Positions 8,147 through 17,279 of a stretch of DNA of 64,000 nt are shown here, one piece after another; positions within the stretch are counted from its first letter, which is position 1, and each line of letters opens with the position of its first letter. The position numbers were made by a program, and so were the translations under genes. This stretch comes from Rhizobium sp. BT04 (GTDB lineage Bacteria > Pseudomonadota > Alphaproteobacteria > Rhizobiales > Rhizobiaceae), in NCBI RefSeq assembly GCF_030053135.1, contig NZ_CP125650.1, positions 248,001 through 312,000 on the forward strand, given 5' to 3'. The notes below the pieces were generated by a model. It worked only from the letters and a program-made list of their open reading frames with translations. It did not search any database and was not told where the DNA came from.

Positions 8147-8818
8147 TCATCCTTCGTGGCGCACCGGTTCGAACCGAACAGACCAACAATCCGAGTCGCA
8201 CCGAGAAGGATGACGGCAACTAGATCGGTAGTTGGGCGGCCGCAACATCAGAAAGGTCTCAGCGTTTGCTGGACGCGTGCCTGCGATGGCGGTGGTGGCA
8301 ACGATCTTCTCTGGCTGCCCCAAGCGCGGGAGAGGCCATTCGACGCTAGCAAGAGTTCGCTCGAACCTGATATCCGTTACCGCAACGACTTCGCTGAGAC
8401 CACCTCCCAGGCACCATTCTACGATGCCGGCGAACAAGGTCAGCGTTGCCTCGTGAACGGAACCATCTCCCCTCCCCTCCCCTCCACTCTTCGAGGTGTC
8501 GACGCAAAAGCGAGAACTCTAGACCATCAGGGGATTGGCGTTCAGGCGACCCTTCGGGAGCAGAGACGGAAATACGTCTACCAGCATGGTCGGTCCCATC
8601 GCAGACAAATCGCGTGCACATCCTGCAAGTGGTCCAGCCGCGGTGACATCCAGGATGGCAGTCGGGGCGAGAGCGTCAACCCCATCTGCCTCGCACTCGT
8701 CGACTACTTCTACATCCCAAGTGCGAGTGGAAAAGATCCTCGCACGTAGCCTATGATCGTCCTGAAGCAGCTACGCTTCGTAGTAAATTTTTGGTGTCGA
8801 GATCGCGAATACCTGCAT
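8147..8818 (-). pseudogene. traI: Acyl-homoserine-lactone synthase (TraI/LuxI family) with two in-frame amber codons
   Basis: One uninterrupted frame from ATG 8818 to the stop at 8147 reads as a 223-codon LuxI-type protein except for TAG at codon 16 (8773-8771) and codon 100 (8521-8519). Matching segments are HRLRARIFSTRTWDVEVVDE, MGPTMLVDVFPSLLP, SSRFCVDTS (where intact proteins have ESSRFCVDT), LFAGIVEWCLGGGLSEVV and RFERTLASVEWPLPRLGQP. LuxI enzymes make acyl-homoserine lactones from SAM and acyl-ACP. The second TAG replaces the conserved Glu and is one GAG-to-TAG change. Position and divergent orientation relative to repABC match traI of quorum-regulated rhizobial plasmids; no trb genes follow. 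Confidence 0.85.
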
Positions 8819-9143
8819 GAATTTCTCCGCCGCCGTTAGGCGCCGGGAACTCTGCACGAATTGGAATCGGGCGTCCGTTGTCGAATGCTTACGGTTTTGT
8901 GCGAGTGAGTCGCGGCAAGGGGATCACCGACTTTGCCGAGGTCTTCTGCTTTTCGTCTAAATCGCCGGGGCACATTTGTAGGATTCACAATAAAACACAC
9001 CATGACCAATCGGTACCGCGGTCTTGCTAAGCTGCAGGATATAAACGGAAAAATCCATTTACTCTACGTTCCGGGTTTATCCACGTTAGCCTTTCGTTAA
9101 CCTAAAACCCCTTGCTCAAAATGCAGAATCGGCTCTAATAGCT
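8819..9143. other. traI-repA intergenic region
   Basis: This divergent region should hold the repABC and former traI promoters. I looked for an 18-bp tra box dyad and for the GTT-N4-GC-N4-AAC partition site and saw neither. Confidence 0.4.
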
Positions 9144-9184
9144 AGTGGCGGAACTTTAGCGGTTTCGCGAAAAGTTCCGCCACT
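9144..9184. repeat. Perfect 14-bp inverted repeat in front of repA
   Basis: The arms AGTGGCGGAACTTT (9144-9157) and AAAGTTCCGCCACT (9171-9184) are fully complementary, with a 13-base loop. It ends 8-20 bases before the candidate repA ATGs. repABC modules often carry a repA operator dyad here that RepA, with RepB, binds for autorepression. It could also act as an RNA hairpin over the ribosome site. Confidence 0.7.
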
Positions 9185-9204
9185 TGCAGGAAATGGATTT
9201 TGAG

Positions 9205-10419
9205 ATGGCGAAAACCGCAGCAAAAACAGCGCCGGTCGTCGAAGGGTTGACCGCATTGATGGAGCGTCATGCTGACGCTCTCTCCAGCCAACTTCAAGCA
9301 CATCATCTCAAGGTCTTCCCGCCGACGTCCGAAAAGGGCATTCGATCCTTTGCACCGTCAGAAGCCTCAAAATTGCTTGGCATCGGTGAGTCTTATCTTA
9401 GACAAACTGCTTCGGAAATGCCTGAACTGCACGTTAGTATGAGCCCTGGCGGTCGACGCACGTTCACGATCGAAGATATTCATTCAATCCGTAAGCACCT
9501 GGACCTGATTGGCCGCGGGAACCGGCGCTACCTGCCCCATCGTCGCACGGGGGAGCAGCTTCAAGTCGTCTCGGTGATGAATTTCAAAGGCGGCTCGGGC
9601 AAGACGACGACAGCCGCGCATCTGGCACAGTACCTGGCAATGCGTGGCTACCGGATTCTCGCGATTGATCTTGATCCCCAAGCAAGCCTTTCCGCACTCT
9701 TCGGCAGTCAGCCAGAAACTGACGTTGGTCCGAACGAAACACTCTATGGCGCCATCCGGTATGATGACGAGCAGGTCCCAATCGAGCAGGTTGTCCGAGG
9801 AACGTACATCCCGGATCTTCATCTAATTCCTGGCAATCTTGAACTGATGGAGTTTGAGCACGATACCCCGCGCGCGCTTATGAACCGGAAGGAAGGTGAC
9901 ACGCTTTTTTACGGTCGGATCAGTCAGGTCATCGAAGACATCGCGGACAACTACGATGTCGTCGTTATCGATTGCCCTCCCCAACTTGGCTATCTCACGC
10001 TTTCAGCTCTGACCGCCGCAACCTCGATCCTCGTCACCGTCCATCCCCAGATGTTGGATGTAATGTCGATGAACCAGTTTCTGGCGATGACCTCGAATCT
10101 CCTTCGGGAAATCGAGAACGCAGGCGCCCAGTTCAAGTTCAATTGGATGCGCTACCTCGTCACTCGTTTTGAACCGAGCGATGGCCCGCAGAACCAGATG
10201 GTGGGCTATCTGCGTTCGATCTTTGGCGAAAATGTCCTCAATTTTCCGATGCTCAAGACGACCGCCGTTTCGGACGCTGGCCTGACGAATCAAACCCTCT
10301 TTGAGGTTGAGCGCGGACAGTTCACGCGCTCGACCTATGATCGGGCCTTAGAGGCGATGAACGCCGTCAACGACGAGATCGAAACTCTAATCAAAAAAGC
10401 ATGGGGTAGAACCACATGA
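9205..10419 (+). CDS. repA: Plasmid partitioning protein RepA (ParA-type ATPase)
   Basis: About 404 residues from ATG 9205; ATG 9193 and TTG 9184 are in-frame alternatives, and none has an ideal ribosome site. 9205 gives the usual RepA length and avoids the hairpin. The N-terminus carries a MerR-like DNA-binding region (FAPSEASKLLGIGESYLRQ). The ATPase part has the deviant Walker A motif KGGSGKTTTAAHLAQYLA and the Walker B strand VVVIDCPPQLG. RepA drives partition of plasmid copies with RepB and represses the repABC operon. The stop overlaps the repB start (ATGA), so the two genes are translationally coupled. Confidence 0.95.
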   Translation: MAKTAAKTAPVVEGLTALMERHADALSSQLQAHHLKVFPPTSEKGIRSFAPSEASKLLGIGESYLRQTASEMPELHVSMSPGGRRTFTIEDIHSIRKHLDLIGRGNRRYLPHRRTGEQLQVVSVMNFKGGSGKTTTAAHLAQYLAMRGYRILAIDLDPQASLSALFGSQPETDVGPNETLYGAIRYDDEQVPIEQVVRGTYIPDLHLIPGNLELMEFEHDTPRALMNRKEGDTLFYGRISQVIEDIADNYDVVVIDCPPQLGYLTLSALTAATSILVTVHPQMLDVMSMNQFLAMTSNLLREIENAGAQFKFNWMRYLVTRFEPSDGPQNQMVGYLRSIFGENVLNFPMLKTTAVSDAGLTNQTLFEVERGQFTRSTYDRALEAMNAVNDEIETLIKKAWGRTT

Positions 10420-11441
10420 GTCGGAAGCACCTCCTTGACGTCACCACGGACGCGCCCGACAGCTCATCAGCTGCTGAACACAGAGCGGCAAAGACTCGCT
10501 CCATGCCGCTTCTCGGCGTGACCAGAAAAGAACGAGATCCAGCGACGAAGCTGACTGCAAACATCGGTAACGCGTTGCGCGAGCAAAATGATCGTCTTGG
10601 TCGTGCCGAGGAGATCGAGCGGCGTCTCGCCGAAGGTCAGGCCGTGGTTGAACTGAACGCGTCGTCAATCGAGCCGTCCTTCGTTCAGGATCGCATGCAA
10701 GGTGATATCGAAGGACTTCTTGCATCCATCCGCGAGCAAGGACAGCAGGTCCCAATCCTTGTGAGACCTCATCCCGTTAAACCCGCGCACTACCAAGTTG
10801 CCTTTGGACATCGCCGGCTGCGCGCCGTTTCGGAGCTAGGACTGCCGGTCAAGGCGGTTGTTCGAGACTTGACGGACGAGCAGTTGGTTGTCGCACAGGG
10901 TCAGGAAAACAATGAGCGCGAAGACCTCACCTTCATCGAAAAGGCACGTTTCGCACACAAGCTAAACAAGCAGTTTCCACGAGAAATCGTCATCGCGGCT
11001 ATGTCAATCGATAAAAGCAACTTGTCGAAGATGCTCCTGCTTGTTGACGCCCTCCCCTCTGAATTGATCGATGCCATCGGCGCCGCTCCAGGCGTTGGAC
11101 GCCCAAGTTGGCAGCAATTGGCAGAGCTGGTTGAGAAAGCATCGCCTCCGGCAGGCGCTGCGAAATATGCTGCCTCGGAGGAGGTGCAGGCGCTGCCGTC
11201 GTCGGAACGGTTCAAGGCAGTGATCGACCATCTGAAACCGCGTCGGACTGCGCGCGGGTTGCCAGACGTCCTGTCGACCCCCGATGGCGACAGGCTTGCG
11301 CAGGTCACGCAGAGCAAGAGCAAGCTAGAAATTACCATTGACAGGAAAGCCACGCCGGATTTCGCGGCTTTCGTACTCGAGCATTTGCCGGCGCTTTACC
11401 AGGAGCATCGCGCAAAGCATCAACGGAAACAGGGAGTGTAA
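10416..11441 (+). CDS. repB: Plasmid partitioning protein RepB (ParB-type centromere binding)
   Basis: 341 residues, starting in a 4-base overlap with repA. The ParB core is clear: ILVRPHPVKPAHYQVAFGHR, QENNEREDLTFIEKARFA and an HTH around SIDKSNLSKMLLLVDALPSE. The C-terminal part is the dimerisation region. RepB binds parS palindromes, here probably the GTGGTCAGCTGACCAC sites downstream of repC, and loads them onto RepA for segregation. It also acts as co-repressor of the operon. The length is typical for the family. Confidence 0.95.
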   Translation: MSRKHLLDVTTDAPDSSSAAEHRAAKTRSMPLLGVTRKERDPATKLTANIGNALREQNDRLGRAEEIERRLAEGQAVVELNASSIEPSFVQDRMQGDIEGLLASIREQGQQVPILVRPHPVKPAHYQVAFGHRRLRAVSELGLPVKAVVRDLTDEQLVVAQGQENNEREDLTFIEKARFAHKLNKQFPREIVIAAMSIDKSNLSKMLLLVDALPSELIDAIGAAPGVGRPSWQQLAELVEKASPPAGAAKYAASEEVQALPSSERFKAVIDHLKPRRTARGLPDVLSTPDGDRLAQVTQSKSKLEITIDRKATPDFAAFVLEHLPALYQEHRAKHQRKQGV

Positions 11442-11449
11442 CCCGCAAA

Positions 11450-11565
11450 AGAAAAGAGCTCCCTCAACGTCGCCGTCGTGGAAGCCCTTCTGTCTCTGTA
11501 GCAAGAACAGAATCGCATTTCCTCGAATCCTCGTCAAGAGTCTTTGGCGCCGTTTTGGTGAGCGA
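11450..11565 (-). ncRNA. Counter-transcribed RNA region between repB and repC
   Basis: The 155-base repB-repC gap of repABC plasmids encodes a small antisense RNA that lowers RepC synthesis. The sequence TCTTTGGCGCCGTTTTGG (near 11540) resembles the conserved part of this region. On the minus strand, GCTTCC pairs with GGGAGC near 11460-11485 and is followed by TCTTTTCTTTT, a plausible intrinsic terminator. The exact ends and the promoter are not defined by the sequence alone. Confidence 0.6.
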
Positions 11566-11596
11566 ATTTCCTTTGCCTGCTGAAAGGTGAGAGACA

Positions 11597-12805
11597 ATGC
11601 AGTCGGGGAATGTAGCGACGCCGTTCGGGCGGCGGCCAATGACGCTTGCGCTCGTGCGGCGCCAGGCGGCAATGGAAATCAAGCATGGAAAAGCTGCCGA
11701 TAAGTGGAAAGTGTTGAGAGACGCTTCCGCCGCGATGGAACTGCTCAAGATCCAGTCGAACAGTCTGGCTGTTCTTGACGCACTTTTGAGTTTTTATCCT
11801 GACAATGAGTTGCGTCAGGATGCACAATTGATTGTCTTCCCCTCGAATGCCCAACTGGCGCTTCGGGCGCATGCAATGGCGGGCGCAACGTTGCGGCGGC
11901 ATATTGCCATTCTGGTGGAGTCGGGGTTGATCGCCCGTAAGGATAGCGCCAATGGCAAGCGCTTCGCCCGCAAGGGCGACGATGGCCAGATCGAGAATGC
12001 TTTTGGCTTCGACCTGTCGCCCCTCCTGGCGCGATCGGAAGAGTTGGCGATGTTGGCGCAAAGAGTGGCGGCCGAGAGAGCCTCGCTCAGGAAAGCCAAA
12101 GAGAGCCTTACAATTTGCCGGCGGGATGTTCGCAAACTTATTACTGCTGCAATGGTCGAGGGCGCCGACGGCGATTGGAAGACGACCGAGGACATCTACA
12201 TTGCGCTCGCGAGCAGAATTCCGCGCGTTCCGACCCTTGAAGGGGTCACTAGCGTTCTCAATGAAATGGAGATGCTCCGTGAGGAAGTGCTTAATCGTTT
12301 GGAAAACCTCGAGAATGCTGAAAAAATTAGCACCAATGCTGCTCATATCGAGCAGCACATACAGAATTCAAAACCCGAATCCGTAAATGAATCTGAACCA
12401 CGCTCCGAAAAGGAGCAGGGGGCAAAGGCGAGCTTGAGCCATCAGCCGAAGAATGAATCGCAAAGGGCGTTCCCCTTGGGATTGGTGCTCAAGGCGTGCC
12501 CGATGATCAGCGACTATGCACCGCGCGGCGTGGGGAGCTGGCGAGATCTGATGTCTGCCGCTGTGGTGGTTCGATCTATGCTGGGGGTAAGCCCTTCCGC
12601 CTACCAGGATGCCTGCGAGGCGCTAGGACCGGAGAATGCTGCGGTGGCAATTGCGTGCATCCTGGAAAGGGCTAACTTCATCAACTCTCCTGGAGGCTAT
12701 CTGCGGGATCTAACGCGCCGAAGTGAGCGCGGTGAATTCTCGCTTGGCCCGATGATAATGGCGTTGTTGAAGGCCAACGGGCAAGGCGGTTTGAGGGCTG
12801 GGTAA
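11597..12805 (+). CDS. repC: Replication initiator RepC
   Basis: 402 residues with a clear RepC N-terminal half (TPFGRRPMTLALVRRQAAME; VFPSNAQLALRAHAMAGATL; LRRHIAILVESGLIARKDS), which is a winged-helix region. The C-terminus is PRGVGSWRDLMSAAVVVRSM and GYLRDLTRRSERGEFSLGP. RepC is the limiting initiator and acts at an origin inside its own gene. The locally A/T-rich stretch near 12290-12400, around the linker, is the likely origin. Expression is set by the antisense RNA just upstream. Confidence 0.95.
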   Translation: MQSGNVATPFGRRPMTLALVRRQAAMEIKHGKAADKWKVLRDASAAMELLKIQSNSLAVLDALLSFYPDNELRQDAQLIVFPSNAQLALRAHAMAGATLRRHIAILVESGLIARKDSANGKRFARKGDDGQIENAFGFDLSPLLARSEELAMLAQRVAAERASLRKAKESLTICRRDVRKLITAAMVEGADGDWKTTEDIYIALASRIPRVPTLEGVTSVLNEMEMLREEVLNRLENLENAEKISTNAAHIEQHIQNSKPESVNESEPRSEKEQGAKASLSHQPKNESQRAFPLGLVLKACPMISDYAPRGVGSWRDLMSAAVVVRSMLGVSPSAYQDACEALGPENAAVAIACILERANFINSPGGYLRDLTRRSERGEFSLGPMIMALLKANGQGGLRAG

Positions 12806-12845
12806 GTGCGGCTGATCGTTATTCCTGCCGTTGAGGATTTCGGTT

Positions 12846-12861
12846 GTGGTCAGCTGACCAC
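12846..12861. other. parS: parS-like centromere palindrome, copy 1
   Basis: GTGGTCAGCTGACCAC is a perfect 16-bp palindrome centred on GC, 40 bases after repC. It matches the rhizobial parS layout (GTT-N4-GC-N4-AAC) except for the third base of each arm. An identical copy lies at 16359-16374. Several repABC plasmids place parS downstream of repC. RepB binding is inferred. Confidence 0.65.
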
Positions 12862-13255
12862 CAAGCTAACCCCTTGGAAAACACCAACTTTCAAAGGCGG
12901 CTTGTCGCAGGCATTGTGCCGGTTACCGTCTGGCTCCCGAGCCAAATGACGCCTCTTAGGGGAACAGTAGACCGTGATCTCAATACGAACGCGCCCAAGG
13001 TCGCGCACGAACAAGACCAGGAGCGAAGTCTTCGCACGAAATGGCAGCCGCCTTTCATCAATTCATTGGCACCGGCGCGGCAAATCGCAAGGCGGCCGGC
13101 TGTGCCGGCTAATCGCGAGTGGGCGATGGCGCCGCATGGATAGGACGCAATAGGAACAAGTACCTGCTGCCATCCGCAGCGCCGGAATCTACGGGGCTGA
13201 TTCGCGGCGGCACTTCCACAACACTGGGAGAATTCATCAACCGCTATCTTGGGCG
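12862..13255. other. Region between parS copy 1 and the IS nest
   Basis: About 400 bases with no recognisable gene. Open frames here lack ribosome sites and known protein motifs. It is probably part of the original sequence downstream of repC. Confidence 0.4.
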
Positions 13256-13259
13256 AGGT

Positions 13260-13500
13260 GACGCAATGAGCCACTCGACCCTATGGTCTTTTGACCAGGC
13301 AAGAATGGCATTCGAGGTGAGTTTGGTGCCGTTGTCGGAGAGATCATTGCGAGTTTCGAGCGAGGCGACGACCGGAGATCGAGGTGTCCGGGGATCGCCG
13401 CGAGGCATTCTCGCGTCGCGTCATCGACGATGTTGAGCACGCGAAACCCCCTTCCGTAAGCGAACTTGCAGGCGCGCGCGCACCGATCCTGGCCAACGCG
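13260..13500 (-). pseudogene. IS3-family transposase fragment
   Basis: The minus strand reads GFRVLNIVDDATRECLAAIP, then continues in shifted frame through a stretch equivalent to the DNGTEFTSNA region. This matches the DDE core of IS3-family (IS407-like) OrfB. Both ends of the gene are missing, and it abuts the C-terminal end of an IS4-family transposase. A second, longer copy of the same gene type lies in the opposite orientation at 14523-15172. Confidence 0.7.
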
Positions 13501-13544
13501 AAGGCTCTGCCCGCTGGTCGCTGGATTTTGTTCGTGACCAAAAG

Positions 13545-14380
13545 CAAATGATCCAGTGGAACATTTCTCCACCGAACGACTGAGGCATATACCTATCTCG
13601 CAAGGCCCAGCCATCGGCACAGTATTTGAGTCCGTTGAAGAAGGTGATGGGTCCAGGCGGCTTGGAGGAGGCATAGCCGTTCCAGCCGCCGAGTTTGGCG
13701 ATGATCCAAGCGGCCCAGGCGAGCGAAGCTTTGGGATGGGGATTGGATTGCAGCTTGGTCTTGCCCTTGAAGCGGCTTTCGAGGGCGGCGAGCGTGTTGA
13801 TCTCGTGGGGACTGACTGCCAGGCTTGCCGGGTGAGGATCGCCGCCACTGCGGTCCTGCACGAGTTGGAGGACGATTGCCGCGGCCTTGGCGGCGATGGC
13901 GACGAGCTTTTCCAGCCGCGGCGCTAACTGCAATTGGCTGTCCTCGATCTTGAAGCCCTGCGTCTTCATCACCCGGAAGAACTGCTCGATCATCCAGCGC
14001 TGCTTGTACCAAGCGACGATCTGCCAGGCGTCAGTCGCACTGGAGAGCGCATGGGTGGTCAAGAGCAGCCAATGCAAGGGCTCGACACCGTCGGGTGCGT
14101 CCGGTTCGACGACCTCGACCCAACTGAGCCTAACCCCGTCGGGCAGCCCTTCTTCGCGCAGGTTTTGCGGTTGCCTGATCGTCGCCTGGCCGAAGCGCAG
14201 GCACAACGTTGCCTGCCGCGCCGGACGGTCGGCGCGCTCGCGCAGCTCGATCGTTTGGGTGTCGCAGAACCGAACTGTCTCTACGACATCACGCAGTTTA
14301 GAGCCGCCGATGAGTGCATGGTCATGCATGACGCGCGACAAAAGATCGAAGCGTTGGTCGGGCAGGTGCGCCCACATCAT
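13545..14380 (-). pseudogene. IS4-family transposase, C-terminal two thirds
   Basis: The frame contains WYKQRWMIEQFFRVMKTQGF, the Y-(2)-R-(3)-E-(6)-K signature of IS4-family transposases, and the adjoining LEKLVAIAAKAAAIVLQLVQ helix. The N-terminal part, which carries the first catalytic aspartate (VGDRESD), is cut near 14385, next to the heptamer repeat array. The 3' end runs without its own stop into the IS3 fragment. It is therefore inactive. Confidence 0.75.
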
Positions 14381-14430
14381 AAAGAAGTCGCCCTATTGCG
14401 CGACCTCGCCAATGAGCGATGGCGTTTCGG

Positions 14431-14493
14431 CGACCGGCGACCGGCGACCGGCGACCGGCGACCGGCGACCGGCGACCGGCGACCGGCGACCGG
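14431..14493. repeat. Nine tandem copies of the heptamer CGACCGG
   Basis: Nine perfect CGACCGG units fill 63 bases exactly at the junction between the truncated IS4 and IS3 transposase fragments. The unit length of 7 is not a multiple of 3. Likely causes are slippage or a repair scar at the IS junction. No spacers are present, so it is not a CRISPR array. Confidence 0.9.
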
Positions 14494-14522
14494 CGGCTTC
14501 GGCGGGGGGGGAGCGCCGTTGG

Positions 14523-15172
14523 GGTCGACCGCATCTACGGGCTCTATCGCGAAGAAGGACTTTCCGTTCGCAAGCAGAAAAGCCGGGGCGGCACGCTGTC
14601 GGCACGCGTGGCCCGATCCTGGTCGAAGCGAAGGCCAATGCCCGAAGCTCGCTGAATCTCGTTCACGACCAGTTCGCTTGCGGAAGGCGGTTTCGCGTGC
14701 TCAACTTCGTCGAAGACGTGACCCGCGAATGCCTGGCGGCGATCCCGTGCACCTCGATCTTGCGTCGTCGCGTCGCTCGCGAACTGTCGGTCCTCATCGA
14801 ACGGCGCGGCAAACCGGGGATGATCGTCTCCGACAACGGCACGGAATTCACCTCGAATGCCATCCTTGCCAGGTCGAAGGATCATAGTGTCGAGTCGCAC
14901 GGCATCACGCCGGGAAGCCGATGCAAAACGCTAATGTCGAGAGCTTCAACGGCCGGATGCGGGACGAGATGGTCAACCAAAGCCTGTTCCTCGGCTGCGA
15001 TTATGCCCGAAGCGCCATTGCTGGGCCGACGATTACAACCACTTCCGGCCGCACTCATCGCTCGGACCAGACCCGGGCACGTGATGCAGATACCATTGCC
15101 GCAACCGGCTCCAACGCTGCGCGAGATGAAAGCTTCGCGTTTCCGCCACTTGGCGTACTCGGAGCGCGCAGG
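14523..15172 (+). pseudogene. IS3-family (IS407-like) transposase OrfB, frameshifted
   Basis: Readable pieces are RIYGLYREEGLSVRKQKSRG, HDQFACGRRFRVLNFVEDVT, LIERRGKPGMIVSDNGTEFT and, in another frame, the tail DYNHFRPHSSLG-like region. The order is that of an IS3 OrfB with its DDE integrase core. At least three frame changes destroy it, and OrfA is absent. The left end is cut at the heptamer array and the right end at the IS481 element. Confidence 0.8.
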
Positions 15173-15175
15173 CTC

Positions 15176-16232
15176 TAGATGTGAGCTTTCGGGAGGTTGT
15201 CCATTCAAAGCGGATTTAGGAGACTGGAGCTATCACACCTCGAGTCGGAAGGATCGCCGCGAATGAACATTCATAAGAATGCCCGACTGACGCCGTTGCG
15301 CCGGGAACAAATGGCGCTTGCTGTTATCGAAGGGCATCTGACCCAGGCTCAGGCAGCACAGGCCTATGGCGTCGCGGCCAAGATCGTCGCCCGTTGGGTC
15401 GAGCGTTTCAAGGCCGGTGGTCGAGAGGCGATGCTCGATCGTTCCTCCCGACCTCATGCCATGCCCCGGCAGACCAGTCAGGCGCTGGCGGAGCGCATCA
15501 TCACGCTTCGCCGCCAGCGCCTGACTGGCAAGCACATCGCGAAATCGAAACCGGTGTATCTGCAGCGACGGTGAGCCGGGTTCTCAAGCGCGCAGGCCAC
15601 TCCCGCCTCAAGGATATCGAGCCGGCCGAGCCTGTGCGTCGTTATGAACGCCAGGCTCCCGGCGAGATGATTCATATCGACATCAAGAAGCTCGGCCGGT
15701 TTCATGAGGTCGGCCACCGCATCACCGGCGATCGCACTCGCCAGAGTTCGCGCAGAGGCAAGAGTTGGGGCGCCGGTTGGGAATGCGTTCATGTGGCCAT
15801 CGACGATGCCTCTCGCATCGCTTTCTCACAGATATTGCCGGACGAGACGAAAGAAAGCGCCGTGGCCTTCTTGAAGGCGGCATTGGCCTATTATGCCAGC
15901 CTCGGGATCGCGGTCGAGCGCGTCATGACCGACAATGGTCCCTGCTACACATCAAAGCCATTCGGCCAAGCTTGTCGCGACAACGGCCTCAAGCACGTTC
16001 GCACCAGACCATATACGCCTAAAACCAACGGAAAGGCCGAACGCTTCATCCAGACCGCCCTCAGAGAGTGGGCCTACGCCGTCGCCTATCCCAACTCGGA
16101 CATGCGCGCCGCCGAACTGCCACGATGGCTTCATCGCTACAATTGGCACAGGCCTCACGGAAGTCTAAACTCAAAACCACCAATCACTAGGCTCGCTCTT
16201 ACCCAGGACAACCTGTTGAGGCTCCACATCTA
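15176..16232 (+). mobile_element. IS481-family insertion sequence
   Basis: The ends match as an imperfect inverted repeat of about 27 bases: both begin TAGATGTG and share AGGTTGTCC at the same distance from the tip. Both borders show CTAG, in line with the NCTAGN target preference known for IS481 relatives. The 1057-bp length fits the family. It landed in or beside the IS3 remnant and carries one frameshifted transposase gene. Confidence 0.75.
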
Positions 16233-16233
16233 G
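15263..16233 (+). pseudogene. IS481-family transposase with one frameshift
   Basis: The N-terminal part (LTPLRREQMALAVIEGHLTQ, an HTH) and the DDE core (HIDIKKLGRFHEVGHRITGD; VAIDDASRIAFSQILPDETK; VMTDNGPCYTS; RTRPYTPKTNGKAERFIQTA) are complete. The frame changes once near 15540, between LTGKHIA and TGVSAATVSRVLKRAG. Full length would be about 323 residues. The stop overlaps the right end of the element. A single-base error cannot be excluded. Confidence 0.85.
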
Positions 16234-16358
16234 TCGCTGCCGGAGAGGATTGAGTGCTAGGTCAGCGGGTCCACTGATCGAGGTTTTTCGCCAGACTCTG
16301 CTGTCGTGGGCCAGCAAGTCTTTTGGGGTGGGACGCACTGCCAACAGCTGCTTTTCCG

Positions 16359-16374
16359 GTGGTCAGCTGACCAC
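16359..16374. other. parS: parS-like centromere palindrome, copy 2
   Basis: An exact second copy of GTGGTCAGCTGACCAC, 3.5 kb from copy 1 and beyond the IS nest. The two sites probably lay close together before the insertions. RepB binding is inferred from the palindrome layout and the repABC context. Confidence 0.6.
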
Positions 16375-17279
16375 AGCTACAACACTCTGAAAAGAAGCGA
16401 CATTTTCGGGCGCTACTATGGACGGCGCATGACCCGCTCCTCGCGCCACCTCTCACAAGATCGGTTGTGTAGAGATAGGTACCGTCCTGTCGCCGCCATG
16501 GGTCGCGGGGTCTTGGCGGTCATTTTTGATCGTACATGACGTTCTAAGGGCATTGGTCATGGTTGCCCGGGTAGAATGGCCGACAGCCCTTCTATGCGGC
16601 TGGTGTAGTAAGGTCAGTTGATGCACGGAGCCGATTGAGCGGCTTCGTGTTCGAACGAACAATCGCGGTGTTTGTCACGACTGAAAGGAGACATTGCTTT
16701 GTAATCTTAACGGCGGTCTCCGCAGGATGCTTCAGGACGAAGACCTCCCAGGCTTCGAGGACAGTCGAAATTTGCTGGTCGTAAAACGAATGTTTGCAGA
16801 TCTTCGGCCGTAATCATTCTTGTAGGAAATATAGCTGGCGGCGCGGACAAATGGCTCAATCAAATTGTCGAGCATCCTTGAAAGAACGCCGAAACGCGGA
16901 CGGATTGTAAAAGAAACAAATACTGTCTGACTGAGTTCCGGCTCGCGCCCGAATTCGTCGTGCAGCCGAGACGGCTTTTTGGTAGCGAGGGGAGCGGCTG
17001 TCCTCTGCTTTTACCCGCGCCGCCGAGGGTCATGGCCCGCGCGCCTCTGCGGATCATAATCACCGCGGCTGAAGCCTTCAGCACGTTCCGGGGGAGGGGG
17101 CGAGCAGGCGGAGGAAGCCGGCTCCGCGGCGAGGATGTAGGCGCTGAGCTGAAACCGCGGAGCGATAGCGACTAGCGGTCCTGGCGCTACAGATCCCCAA
17201 AGGCCGGACCTGACGGCTATGCAGTCGAATAGCGACAAGAAAAGACTCTCTGCCATCGGGCGTCGGATGAACCATGCCC
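16375..17279. other. 900-base region without a recognised gene
   Basis: On the minus strand near 16640-16790 there is a coherent stretch (STVLEAWEVFVLKHPAETAV) that may be the C-terminus of a lost gene, but I cannot name it. The GC-rich part at 17000-17200 shows no supported gene. Confidence 0.35.

Noticed and set aside
8156..8749. Plus-strand 197-codon open frame
   Set aside because: It is antisense to the AHL synthase pseudogene, which explains the sequence better; no ribosome site or known motif.
8819..9143. tra box or GTT-N4-GC-N4-AAC parS site
   Set aside because: Looked for by eye in the traI-repA gap and not found; nearby GTTAAC strings lack the needed spacing.
14431..14493. CRISPR-like array
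   Set aside because: The heptamers are contiguous, without spacers, and no cas genes are present.
13887..15266. Long plus-strand open frame of about 460 codons
   Set aside because: It runs antisense to the IS4 fragment and through the heptamer array and a shifted IS3 gene, so it is not one protein.
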